The notes: generated by a model not told the origin, from the sequence alone. 64,000 nt of DNA from Marsupella aquatica (GCA_973895155.1 OZ316893.1:6262001-6326000), one strand, 5' to 3'. Numbered from the stretch's first letter, positions 24,171-35,241 are shown. Numbers and translations are program-made.

Positions 24171-24375
24171 ATTCCTTTGCTATCCGGGCCAAAGGACGCC
24201 CCACCCCTATATTCCCAAAGAAACCTTATTCCCTAAGGTCCCATCTATAAGTCTACCACTCATTCCTTTGCTATTCGGGCCAAAGGACGCCCCACCCCTA
24301 TATTCCCAAAGAAACCTTATTCCCTAAAGTCCCATCTATAAGTCTACCACTCATTCCTTTGCTATTCGGGTCAAG
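24171..24375. repeat. 91-bp tandem repeat, about 2.2 units
   Basis: Units start at 24171, 24262 and 24353 (partial), each beginning ATTCCTTTGCTAT and nearly identical. The array lies in the leader region of the C48 gene, downstream of its TATA box in the transcribed sense. It is unrelated to the palindrome arrays, though the period is curiously alike. Confidence 0.9.
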
Positions 24376-24444
24376 GCACAAAAGAGCTTCACAACCTTGA
24401 ATGATAAACACTGCGGAATGATGGGAGAGTGCCCCTCACCACTT

Positions 24445-24452
24445 TATTTATA
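24445..24452 (-). promoter_or_regulatory. TATA box of the C48 protease gene
   Basis: TATAAATA on the minus strand, within CTATAAATA, about 290 bp upstream of the first plausible coding exon. Confidence 0.55.
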
Positions 24453-24544
24453 GTGCACACCAAGAGGGCATGGATCAAGCCCAAGCACTTGGATGAAGGC
24501 CAAGTGTCAAACATCTAATACCTAAGAGTGTGCTAGTACTGTTC

Positions 24545-24775
24545 ATAGTTGGTGAAACTACTTTTAGTAGGTGGAATTACCATGCGTTGGTGGAACTACT
24601 GTGCGTTGGTGTAACTACTATGCGTTGGTGGACCTACTATGCGTTGGTGGACCTACTGTGTGTTGGTAGAACTACTGTGCGTTGGTAAAACTATTGTAGT
24701 TGGTAGAACTACTGTGCGTTGGTGAATATTATTGTAGTTGGTAGAACTACTCATATGGATTGGTGGAACTACTAT
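24545..24775. repeat. Minisatellite of about 22 bp
   Basis: About ten imperfect copies of a unit like TGCGTTGGTGGAACTACTG lie between the back-to-front genes for the protease and the methyltransferase. Confidence 0.85.
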
Positions 24776-24883
24776 AGTCCGTTAATATAGCTAAAGAAGT
24801 TTAATAAAGTCTAAATTTAATAATCTAACTACTAAATTAATTATATAATCTATAGCATATTAAAACAAACAATTTTTTATAAC

Positions 24884-26718
24884 TTAAGAGAAAATCACGA
24901 CAGCGCATGAGGTCGAACCACTCCTCGCACATAAATCAGCAACCCAATCCCCTGCTTCACTAAAATATTGAATGAACCAATCTGCTAGAGCTATCGGCTT
25001 CTGGTAAGGGTTCACTATTTCCCCCAATGGAGTTACACATTTCTTTGTAACACAAGGGACTTTTATGATGTTTACCCTTTTCTCATCATGTTCAAAATTG
25101 TACATGTCTCTGGTCCTAATACCACTCTCGTGATAATATCCGATTGACCAGTTTTCAAAAGCCCAAGCCAATCGATTCCCCGAAGGATGAGCATGTACAT
25201 TTGGCTTCTCCCAAATTCCAGCCTCTACACTTGCATTACAAGTTTTTCCCAGGGCATTCATCACAGACCAAGTTTGTTGCAAAGAGTGAATCACAACAAA
25301 CCTCCACATCTTTGAACTTGTCACCTTGGCAAAACACTTCACCATATCCACAATATCACTCTCTGAAAATGGGACCTCATCATTTTCGGAGCCAGGCGCA
25401 TTGAATCCATAGGGAATGTCTGCAATTGCAAGTGTGTAATTCATTTTCTCTACAAACTTATCCAGCGCCCTGACATCTCCACAATGCAATGTATATCTGA
25501 TGAAATTTCCATCAGTGTTTTTCCATCGATGGTCACTCGACTTTGCTTCAACCGTTTCAATCCCACGACGATGGTTGTAGTTCTCAATTGCTTCTTGAAC
25601 ATAATTCTTAAACCCCGGGGGAATAACACTCAAAGTCAGCTCCTCCGAAGGCTTCTCAACCGCATCGGCACCAATTGCATCCTTGTTCTTCTTCTTCGAA
25701 AAAGCTTTCAACTGCAAACGCAAACTTGTTAAAGGAATCCAGAGAAAAGACAATGGGGAGAACCATTTGGGCATTCAAACAATCAAATTTGGACGACGAA
25801 TGCGACATGGGATACCCCGTATCCCACTTCGCATTCAACCAAGCAAAAACCCCATTCAAACATCACCGTCGTCAAATAACCACAATTGAATCCGTGATGG
25901 GATACCCTGTATCCCACTTCGCATTCAACCAAGCAAAAACAACATTGAAACATCACCAACATCAAATAAACACAAGTGAATCCGAGATGGGATATCGCGT
26001 ATCCCACTTCGAATTCGACCAAGCAAAAACCACATTGATACATCACCAACGTCAAATAACCATAAGTGAATCCGAGATGGGATACCGTGTATCCAACTTC
26101 GCATTCGACCAAGCAAAAACCTCATTGAAACATCACAAACGTCAAATAAACACAAGTGAATCCGAGAAAAGTCCAATCAATGGAAGGGGAGAACATACCA
26201 CATCGAACAACTTCCCACTCCATCTTTCGAGCTCGGCAGATTCTGTTTCTTTTGGAAATATTTGTTTGCAAGTCGCCCAGTCTGGCTGCCCTGATAACTG
26301 AACAAAAAGCTTGCTGATTTTCACAAGCTTCTTGTAACTCTCGGCTTCTTTTGCCATCTGCTCCAAAGAGATCATCCGGTCCTTCACTCGTAGAAGAAGG
26401 GACTCCAAAAATTGGTCGTGTTCAATTCCCTGGATTGCTCTCCAAGGTGACTGTCAGGGTAAGGCCCCCTGCAAGCTTATTCAAAGCTTTTGGAATCGAC
26501 TGCGCTTTTCTTTTTTTCTTGAGTTTCTTGATCGGTGACTTCTGCTTATTCTGCCCTTTGATCTCCAACTTGTTCCACATCTCAAAGATCTGGTCTTGGA
26601 GTTCCCAGACCTTACCCGACCTAAACGCAATTTGGAAGAGAGGTTCATGCTTCTTTAGGCTTGTGGCGTCTGTGATGCCTAGACAGGAATCACTCGGCCA
26701 GTTAAGTGGGTAAAGCAG
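24884..26718 (-). pseudogene. Beta-class DNA amino-methyltransferase (3' half of ParB-like/methyltransferase gene)
   Basis: Enzymes of this class move a methyl group from SAM to N6 of adenine or N4 of cytosine. The last exon, 25711-24884 (acceptor TTTGCAG), has motif IV as ADIPYGF (25423-25403), motif X as NPYQKP (near 25012) and motif I as GDWVADLCARSGST (24952-24911). Order IV-X-I defines the beta class, as in Dam-like and many bacterial phage-borne enzymes. DIPY replaces the usual DPPY or SPPY, so the target base cannot be read off. The frame stops 8 residues after motif I, so the expected C-terminal motifs are missing. The preceding exon (26199 upstream, donor GTATGT) is separated by a 487-bp intron holding palindrome cluster 3. 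One extra base near 26430 shifts the frame. The 5' half resumes at 31381 beyond a 4.65-kb insertion. Such enzymes are rare in eukaryotes. Confidence 0.78.
25798..26106. repeat. Palindrome cluster 3: four exact 90-bp units in the methyltransferase intron
   Basis: Palindromes of about 39 bp start at 25798, 25888, 25978 and 26068, exactly 90 bp apart. A truncated fifth unit lies at 26158. Each has a core like GGGATACCCCGTATCCC, outer arms GAATCCGAGAT/ACTTCGCATTC, and a conserved 51-bp spacer containing CAAGCAAAAAC. The whole array lies within the intron 25712-26198. Confidence 0.95.
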
Positions 26719-26785
26719 GAAGGCACCCTAGGAACACCTTAGTATAGGGACAAAACAAGGAAAATATAAACCATTAGGGGCAACC

Positions 26786-29700
26786 ATGGAACCCGGGCCG
26801 AGGCCGGAGGTAAGGACGCTGAGGGTGAAAACTCGATTAGGGTTAGGGCGCGTTAAGCGTCGGCGGCTAGGAAGGATCAACGGGAAGAAGGACCGGCAGA
26901 GGAGAGGGGTAAGGAGCGCTTGCAGGAGATGGTGGCTCATTTGCGAGCACGAACTAGGTAGATGACTACGGGAGGCCAACTACTGTCAGCTGCTTAGGCA
27001 AGCACTCGGGGAGAGAGTAGATACCGACGATCGACCTAAGGAGGGTATGAGCAACGTCAATCAAGCGGCACATTTCTGGGGATGCCTGTTCGAACGGGCA
27101 ACTGAGTACATCAAGACTTACGAGGACGAGGAATCAGAAAGGGAAGCTCGAGAACGGCAGGAGCTCGCTCGATTGTGGGAGCTATAGAAGACGGCTTTCT
27201 TAGGAGGCGAACTCATCAAGGACGAGTTCCTGTGGACGCCTACTTCCAATCAACTCGACGATCTTCTGTTTTGCAAAGACAGCGTCGTCGGCATCCGAGA
27301 GGCCATCAAGAACTGCAACGACATACACTGGGAATTAAAGGGTAGCACGGAAAGGTGGACCCAGGCAACGGTGCTAGGAGAAACCTCCACGGCAGCAGAG
27401 ATGAAGAGGAAGGGAGCCGTCAACGATGAAGCCACCCCGGCAAAAAGAACGAGGTCGGCGGCACCAAAGAAGCCAGCCGAGCAGCCGAGTAGCAGAGCAG
27501 GAGGCAGGGAGAAGCCGAAGAGGAGGAAGTCGATCCCATCAAGGCCATTCCAACCAGGGATGACACCTGGAAGGGCTGGGCGGCAACCCTACCGGTGGAG
27601 GTGCAACTACATTTTGCACGGGAGGAGGATGCATGCTTCACGGCCATGCAGACCAAGAAGTACCAAGGCTTCATGGCCGGATCCGGCTTAGAGGCCTTTG
27701 TAAGATTACCATGGCTGAAGCCGGAGGTACCGGAGTCAGACCTATTAGAATTCGTGGGGTCATGGGAACCCGAGACCAATTGCACGAGGATATATGGGAA
27801 GGATTTCTATCTTACTCCCAAGGTAATTGCCGAAGTGTTTGGCTTGCCGATAGGCAATAAGACCAAAGTTGATACTAGGAAGACCTTGCCTGACAAGGAG
27901 TTCCGGTCGTTCCCCGGGCCATCAACGAAGAATGGCTTCTTCCGGAACACCTGCACCAACCCGCACATAGGAGAGATGATCGACTTCTTGCGGGTGACCA
28001 TGCATTGTAACTTGCCGAGGGCAGAGATCGGCAAGGCACAGGTCTATCTGGCAGAAAGGCCAGACCCAAGCCGGGACTACAACGGGTACCTCCTCAACCA
28101 ATTGAAGAAGATCTTAAAGGAGGAGCAACAGGTAATCGGCATGGGGAGCGTGTCGCGGCTTGGCTATCACATGCCGCTGTTGTGCCGGTATGCCAGAGGT
28201 CAGACTTTTGCCCCGGTACTTCCCCTGCAGGTAAGGGCACCCGAGGAAGCTCCAACGCCGAGGCCGTTGGCTGAGAAGCCTCAACCACCTGTTAGCCCTA
28301 CGATCGAGCAGGTGTTTAGGCCCAGGAAGGAGGACTTGCCGATGCAGCAACCAGGCATGCAGAGTCTGCTGAAACTACTGGAGAACGAAAAGAAATCGGC
28401 ATCGGCAACAACAACGGCAACGGCAACAATGCAGGACACTACTACAGAGGTAGGCCTACACCGGCTCACAAGAGAAAACCCCTTTGCTGGAGACAAGGAG
28501 AGAATCAGGCCGGAATCCAAGCCCGGTGTTCGAATGTATGTGGGAATCTCAAGCTCCGAATCTGAGGCAGAATTGCCTGAAGCTCCTACCAACGAAGAGG
28601 AGAGGGAGAAGCCGGACGGCCAAGAAGTAGAGGAGGCAGTGGAGGACTGCAGCCATGATAATTCCGGCTATGGGTCGGACCATCACGTCCCAGGAGTAAG
28701 GACCTGTGGCCGGTTTGTCCCCACACTTCCAAGGGTAGTGCGAGGGGACCCCAACCAGCAGAGTAGCCCTGAGTCTCCCCCACCAGATGTTGCTCCCTCG
28801 AGCTTCGACGGCATAAAATAGACGGTGCAGGAATTTCAGGAGCGAATCAAGCAGGAAGAGGAGGCAGCCCTGGCTAGGGAAAAGGATTTACCAGGAGGAG
28901 ATTGGCCGGAGGACATCAGGCGGCTAGCCAAAAAAGGAAGCAAACCTCTAGCCACGATTGAAGAGATCCGCAAGACGGCTTGGGAGCAGAGGCCGCGATG
29001 GGCGATGCCGATTACTTCTACTTACTCCACCTACGCTAAGAATAGAGCCATGGAGTATGGTGAGATGTGTGGGGAACTTGCGCTCGGCATCTTTGGAGAG
29101 GAGTTGGAGGTAGGACCCTTTTTCCATAGGGAGTAGTTGGAGAAGCACCAATTAGAAGAAGCGGTGGCTTTAGAGAGAAGCAAGAAGGACGAGGTCATTC
29201 GGCGGCTTAGGAGGATGGAAGCCGAGATTGAAGATCTAAGGGCGGCCAAGAAAGCCCAAGATGAACTGCGGATTAAACGACATGAGCTGAACATCATGCA
29301 GGGGCAGTTGGACACCGTGCAGGCTGATAATCAGAATATCAAGGATGAACTGACTCAGACGCAGGGAGAGTTGGCCGACACGATCAAAGAGAGGGAGAAG
29401 TGGAAGCAAGAGCTGAAGAATACAGAGGAGGCCCACATAACAGCCAACAGCCGGGCCATGGCGGAGACCCAAAGAAAGGAATGGGCGTTGAAGGGGGAGC
29501 TCGAGAAAATCCGCGGAGCCCTTGAGCAGAAGGAGGCCGAGTTAGGGAAATCCTATCAAGGGATTATGGCGCTGCAGCAGGAGCTTGCGTCCCTGACGGC
29601 CAGCTTCAAGGCCGACCTGAGGGAGAAGGACGAGATGCTCGAACAGACTTACGCCAAGATGAACCAGATGGAGTCTGTCATCATTGCAGAGCTCGACAAG

Positions 29701-30429
29701 GAGCTAAGAGCAACCCAGGAGGAGAGGACTACCTTGAAACAAGAACGGGAGGAAGCCCAGAAGGAACTAGAGGAGGCACGCAAGGACCTGGATGAGACCC
29801 AGGAGGAGTTGGAGGAAATCACGAGGAAGATGGAGAACCTCCAGCGGCGGGCCGACAACCAAACGGAGCGGCTGAAGAAACAAGCCGCAGTATTTAAGTG
29901 CTTGTCTTCATCAGGCCCAACTCCAATTGGGGCAACCAAGTTACCAGGAGTGGTACTGGCCGAAGAAAAAGCCGCGCCACCTGCACCAGTGCCGGAAGTA
30001 AGTGGGAAGGGGAAGGGACCAGCTGCCAAACCAGAAAAGAAGAAGAAGCGGAAACCTTCAGGGTCAAGGAGTAATCCGACTCCACAAGCCGTGGTGACCA
30101 AGGAGGTAGAACCAGCACCATCCTCCGGCATGAATACGGCAATAGATCCCGCTATCATCACAGGTGGGGGTGGTGCGGCCCAAGCCGAACTACTCAGTAA
30201 TGAGGCCGGTATCCCAGATCCGCCTCTTGAGCAGGCCGGGGAGACCCAAGTCGTGGCTGAGGCCGTAACCGGTTCTCGAGCCGATGCCGACGCCGATGGT
30301 GGACCCAGTCAGGCCGATGGAGAGTTGACTCAGTCAAGGGCAGGTAATCTGTCAGAGAATGAACCTACGGCAGTGGCTGAGGAGGAAGCGTTGGGGGCGT
30401 CCATTAAGGATCCACCATCGGTGTCGTGA
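26786..30429 (+). pseudogene. Large coiled-coil protein with FGLP-type domain (copy 2)
   Basis: Reads as one frame of about 1,200 codons from ATG 26786, broken by TGA at 26963, TAG at 27185, a shift near 27520, and TAGs at 28819 and 29134. The N-terminal part is basic. A globular domain at about 27595-28200 has the phrase IAEVFGLPIGNKTKV. A Pro/Glu-rich linker runs to about 28830. A canonical coiled coil with heptads rich in Glu, Lys and Gln runs from about 29140 to 29890, then a Lys-rich patch (near 30040) and an Ala/Glu-rich tail. Layout matches the gene at 319-3497. FGLP-type domains recall plant mobile-domain proteins; the match is by eye only. Its function is unknown. Confidence 0.6.
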
Positions 30430-31370
30430 CGGTGCAAGGGCGCCGTTCCTTTTAGGGAGGGCGGACGTGGAGGGAGGAGGCGTGAGTGGGCAGGGCGGGC
30501 GCTGATCTCCAAGTTTAGGATTAGGATCAGGACCATGAGCGGCCCTGACACTTAGCTTAGTGGGATTGCGGTTCCACTGGTAGGAGCAACACTTGTGCTC
30601 CTGCCTTGCTGTACATAGGTAGATTCGGGCAAGTAGATTACTATTAAGTAGATTAGGCTTACGATGCAAAGAATGGCGGATCCACTACCAGGATAAGTAC
30701 CTGGGCAGCGGGGAGCTCAGGGCCTCTTCTTTAGCAAGTTTTTAGTTTGCACCAGCCGGGCTGGGATCAAGTAGTACGAGAAGCTCTCGGTTAGTCATAC
30801 AGTGACCCTTGTGTATATTCATGTTTCCTCATGCCTAAGAGTTGAATAGAGTTGGCCTCACGGCTTAGTTCGCAGAACTTGTGTATGAGATGTACTGTTT
30901 GTATGGCAAGTGCATGGTATGACTCAGTCAGAATGAGTCATTTTGCTATTTGTGTGTCGCATTAACTTGTGTGAAGAGTGCCCACATCAACCAGAAGGAA
31001 GGAAAGTAAGCAGGGGAGTGAGAGTTGGATGTGTCGAGCTGAGAGAGGTCTTAGCGGCTTAACCAAGCCTATTGGGGATCATTCCGGCGGCGGAATCCAA
31101 ACATACCTAACAAGACGGAGGGGAAGACAGGGGAAGGCCTAGATTAGGCCGGCTACGTATCTCATGACCCGATGAAGGATCTGTCCAGTATATGTGTGTA
31201 AAATGTTAATAGTAGTAGTAGAAGGTTAGCAGCGTCCCATGCCGCTAAGCCGCGGAAACGGCCTCGCCAAGCGCGAAACCTACGGGAATCGGCTTGAGCT
31301 GGGGGGTTTCTTGGGTTTAGGGAGCCATGGGACGCACCACAGCGTCCCTCAGAAAAAACCCGTTGAGGCA
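30430..31370. other. Non-coding 3' part of the 4.65-kb insertion
   Basis: I see no supported coding sequence. It is probably the 3' UTR and tail of the inserted element. Confidence 0.45.
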
Positions 31371-31380
31371 AACCTCCATC

Positions 31381-33487
31381 GCACACGCTTCTCTAGTCTC
31401 CTTGGTTTTTGCCATACCTCTAGCAAGGAAAATCTTATGCATTGTTCGGATTTGATCAATGTTGTTCATTTTTTCCTGTACTCCTGATCAATATTATGTT
31501 GGATGCTAAGTTTCTGAATGTCCTCCCTTGTGAGACCAGCATACACCCAAGCTTGGAGTTCATTGAAGATCTCTCTCCCATAAGCCTGATACAATTCTCT
31601 CTTAGCCCGAGCACCGTGATTACCTCCAATCACTCGATATCTCTAGCTCGTTGCCTTTTCTGGGTCCCAGTCTGTCACTGTCGGCCAGTCTTCGCGGGAG
31701 TCTTCGGGGATCACAAACAAGACAAATGGCGTGGTGAAATTTGTTGGATTCATTTTCATCAAAGTCTTGATGTTCTCCACATGCAACTGATCTACTGTTC
31801 GAACCAACGTTGAGTTCTTTTCGTCAATATCGTCAACAAGAAGCAGGTTAGTTGTTTTCAGAATAACAGTTGTCTTCTGAACTCTCTTGGTCTCCATCAA
31901 CCGAGACACTTCTTCACGAACCACAAGTGTCTCTTCCCGCTGCAAAGCTGTGGTGATATCTGTTGAATCATTTTTCTTTTCTTTCACAGCACCCCTAGAT
32001 GATAGAGAAGGCCCACCCGACGAAGTTGAAGGAATCTGAGACGATTTCTATGAAATTGTTGGGACCAAAGATGAGACAACACTTCTGGGTGCAGATGATG
32101 CGTGCTTCTGGATGTCATGTCGATCCAGTTTCTTCTTGCCAGCAGCTTCTCCGGCCTCATTCACAATTGGAGGACCCAAAAGGAACATCACACTCAAAAG
32201 TGACCATAGTTTATTATGCTTTTAGGATATCATTTTTAGGGTGTAATGAGATGATATAGAAAATTTGATATACTATACTTAATAAACATCCTATAGGTTG
32301 GTAACATTCATTAAACTATCTAGCATTTGAGACTTTGAAGCTTTCCTTATATGTCCTTCAAAGATTGATAAAAGGACTTGTCACGCAACGGGTCACATCA
32401 TTTCAGGACTCAAAAGGACTCTAAAAAATGCATTTTAGACAATAAAATTTTACCAAAGCATGCATACTAATAGCATAATCTTATATTTCAAAACTTAAAT
32501 AGTGACACACACTAAACCTTTATGTACAGGACAAAAATAATCAGTAATTTTGGCTTATTTAGGGCCATCAATAACAGGATCCCTTAAAACAGTTGAAAAC
32601 TTGATGTATCTACATGGTGAGGTAGGTTACACCATTAAAATAGTATTGTGAAAAAATTAGACTTAAATGTCTTCAGATAAAATCATGATGAACCTTTTTC
32701 CATGTTACAAAAGTCATTTTTCACTAAAAAAACATGTTTTTGAGTCCTGAAAGTGGTTCCTACGAGGTACACCCAATTGTGAATGAGGCCCTCCTGACAC
32801 CGCTGCTTTAGAACCTTCCCCGGAGAGTTGATCTGCAAGCTTCCTTTTTGCCGGTTCCTTAAAAGAAACGGTGGCAGATTTCTCCTTTGTCGAGGGTGTT
32901 CCAGACATCTCCCCTGACTTCGAAGCCGGATCGGTAGGCTTCGTCACTTTCAACTTCAGAGGACGCTCTTTGACGCCAAAGTTGGCTCCAACGACGGACC
33001 TATATGCTACCTTGGTAAAATCCTCAACAACCCTCCAAGACTTCAAGACAAATTTCAAACACCAATAAGAAAAGTCATCAATCTCCGGCACTTCTGAAAT
33101 TAGCTTGCAGATCGGGTCATCAGGAAATGTGTTCATCGAGACCCGATCGAGTTTCTCATAGTTGAGGACAACTACAGTGAAGGCATTGTTCGGAAGAATG
33201 CAAAGGTACATTGGAATCTTCTTCAGCTATTTGGTTTTTGTGTCGGTGATATCTGCCTCCCCAGTGTCCACGACTAATCCATAATGGCAATGGTCTTTAC
33301 CCTTAACTATAACCAACCACACCGCTGGACCGTCATAGGCTCTATGAATATCCATCGCCCGGGCATCCCTGAAGTACCACCTATTCCTCACGAGTTTCTC
33401 CTCGGTGTAAAGGTCCTTCCAAATCTCATCGACGATAGACGTCCGTGAAGATTTGGTCGAACCAGACGACTTTGATTTGTTCGACAT
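31381..33487 (-). pseudogene. ParB-like domain protein (5' half of the ParB-like/methyltransferase gene)
   Basis: Starts at ATG 33487-33485, just after an acceptor (TTTTACAG). An N-terminal region of unknown fold (VWLVIVKGKDHCHYGLVVD and onward) is followed by a Lys/Ser-rich linker, then a ParB/sulfiredoxin-like segment: VRTVDQLHVENIKTLM, then RYRVIGGNHGARAKREL, LTREDIQKLSIQHN and a basic helix. In bacteria, ParB-type N-terminal domains are often fused to beta-class methyltransferases, which supports reading this and 24884-26718 as one gene. In-frame TAGs occur at 33227, 32048 and 31643. A run of six A (31466-31471) lacks one base and shifts the frame. A 638-bp MITE (32153-32790) splits the linker; taking it out restores the frame across VSGEAAGKKKL. 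Confidence 0.62.
32149..32794. mobile_element. 638-bp MITE, copy 1 (TIR GGCCTCATTCACAATTGG)
   Basis: The element is 32153-32790, with perfect 18-bp inverted ends and a flanking CTCC duplication (32149-32152 and 32791-32794). It lies in the linker-coding exon of the ParB-like gene. No coding capacity. Nearly identical to 34317-34953. Confidence 0.92.
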
Positions 33488-33537
33488 GTTCCTGTAAAAC
33501 ATTGACACAGAACCAGGGCGTAAACATACAAAAGTAG

Positions 33538-35053
33538 TTGAATGCGAGATCGGATACGCGGTATCCCACTTCGCATCCAAAATCAACAACTGCCGAGAGT
33601 CTGATGCAAAGAATGAAAAATAGGGAGTTGAATGCGAAATGGGATACGCGGTATCCCACATCGCATCCAACATCAACAATTGCCTCGAGTCTGATACAAA
33701 ACACGAAAAATAGGGAATTGAATTCGAAATGGGATACGAGGTATCCCACTTCGCATCCAACATCAACAATTGCCTAGTCTGATGCAAAGAACAAAAAATA
33801 GAAAGTTGAATGCGAAATGAGATACGGGGTATCCCGGTTCGTATCCAACATCATCCAATGCGGCTCTTTTTGCAATGATCCTCCGCAAAGGCGCTAAACC
33901 CTAAACATCAGGAATTTCTAGTACTCTGCAATAAAAGACCAGAGAGATGTAGTTGAATCCGAAATGGGATACGCGGTATCCCATTTCATATTCAAAGTCA
34001 ACAAACAGCCAGGAGGTTCCGATGGAATACTAAAAAGAGGGTGTTGGATGCAAGATGGGATACGCGGTATCCCATCTCATATTCAACATTGAAAAGTGTT
34101 GTTCCCATTTCGTATTCAAAGTCAACAAACAGCCAAGAGGTTCCGATGGAATACTAAAAAGAGGGTGTTGGATGCGAGATGGGATACGCGGTATCCCATC
34201 TCATATTCAACATTGAAAAGTTCTGTTCCCATTTTGTATTCAAAGTCAACAAACAGCCAAGAGGTTCCGATGGAATACTAAAAAGAGGGTGTTGGATGCG
34301 AGATGGGATACGCGGTGGCCTCATTCACAATTGGAGGACCCAAAAGGAACGTTACACTCAATAATGACCATAGTTTATTATGCTTTAGGATATCATTTGT
34401 AGGGTGTAATGAGATGATATAGAAAATTTGATGTACTATACTTAATAAACATCATGTAGGTTGATAACATTCATTAAACTATCTAGCATTTGAGACTTTG
34501 AAGCTTTCCTTATATGTCCTTCAAAGATTGATAAAAGGACTTGTCACGCAACGGGTCACATCATTTCAGGACTCGAAAGGACTCTAAAAAATGCATTTTA
34601 GACAATGAAATTTTATCAAAGCATGCATACTAATAGCATAATCTTATATTTCAAAACTTAAATATTGACACACACTAAACCTTTATGTACAGGACAAAAA
34701 TAATCAGTAATTTTGGCTTATTTAGGGCCATCAATAATAGGATCCCTTAAACAGTTGAAAACTTGATTTATCTACATGGTGAGGTAGGTTACACCATGTA
34801 AAATAGTCTTGTGAAAAAATTAAACTTAAATGTCTTGAGATAAAATCACGATGAAGCTTTTTTGATGTTATGAAAGTCATTTTTCACTAAAAAAGCATGT
34901 TTTTGAGTCCTAAAAGTGGTTCCTGTGAGGTACACCCAATTGTGAATGAGGCCCGGTATCCCATCTCATATTCAACATTGAAAAGTTCTGTTCTTCGAAC
35001 AGAAGTGCAAAGAATAGAGTTGAATGCAAAGGAGGATATGGCGTATCCCACTC
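33538..35053. repeat. Palindrome cluster 4, leader of the ParB-like/methyltransferase gene
   Basis: Units lie at 33538-33580, 33627-33671, 33717-33761 and 33805-33849 (about 90-bp period), then 33952-33995, 34043-34087, 34167-34211 and 34291-34316 (cut by a MITE and resumed at 34954-34978), with a degenerate one at about 35012-35053. The later ones have a 124-bp period. The typical core is GGGATACGCGGTATCCC inside arms GTTGAATGCGAAAT and inverse. They lie between the TATA box (35241) and the start codon (33487), probably in a leader intron. Confidence 0.95.
34313..34957. mobile_element. 637-bp MITE, copy 2, inserted in the centre of a palindrome
   Basis: The element is 34317-34953, with the same 18-bp ends GGCCTCATTCACAATTGG and a flanking CGGT duplication (34313-34316 and 34954-34957). 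Removing it rebuilds the palindrome core GGGATACGCGGTATCCC exactly. Confidence 0.93.
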
Positions 35054-35233
35054 AGGATTCAACAATGAAGTGCGCCAAGGAGGGGAGAGTTTCTTGAGGT
35101 TTTACCTGGTTTTTTTGTTTTGATTCGAGCAAATACGAAAAGCTATAGAGATGTTGCGGCCCAAGAAAAACGCAGAGGCAAACGAAGTTGAGAAGGAAAA
35201 GAAATGAGCGTGCACTTTCTGACCAGGCACTGC

Positions 35234-35241
35234 TATTTATA
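35234..35241 (-). promoter_or_regulatory. TATA box of the ParB-like/methyltransferase gene
   Basis: TATAAATA on the minus strand, just 192 bp beyond the end of the F-box-like gene and upstream of palindrome cluster 4. Confidence 0.55.

Larger units (their letters stand above)
26726..31370 (+). mobile_element. About 4.65-kb insertion carrying a coiled-coil gene
   Basis: This block interrupts the minus-strand ParB-like/methyltransferase gene: coding resumes on both sides (26718 and 31381). The candidate duplication is AGGC (ends at 26724 and 31369-31372), but the exact borders are soft and I see neither LTRs, TIRs nor a clean poly-A tail. It carries one long plus-strand gene. It could be a retroelement of unusual type or a captured gene. 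Confidence 0.55.

Noticed and set aside
24884-25774. Calling the enzyme a Dam (GATC) methyltransferase because some palindromes contain GATC
   Set aside because: The cores nearest this gene lack GATC, and motif IV (DIPY) does not tell adenine from cytosine targets.
26726-31370. LTR retrotransposon
   Set aside because: I could not find direct long repeats at the two ends, nor gag, protease, RT or integrase motifs.
24884-33487. Bacterial contamination as the source of the methyltransferase
   Set aside because: The gene has an intron with good splice sites, a plant-like TATA box, and lies inside a transposon with verified ends in plant DNA.
33488-33787. N-terminal extension of the ParB-like frame rich in repeats like AKWDT.YPISHS
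   Set aside because: It is the translation of the palindrome units upstream of a splice acceptor. Other frames through palindromes give similar repeats (GIHGS, GYRVSH), so I start the gene at 33487.
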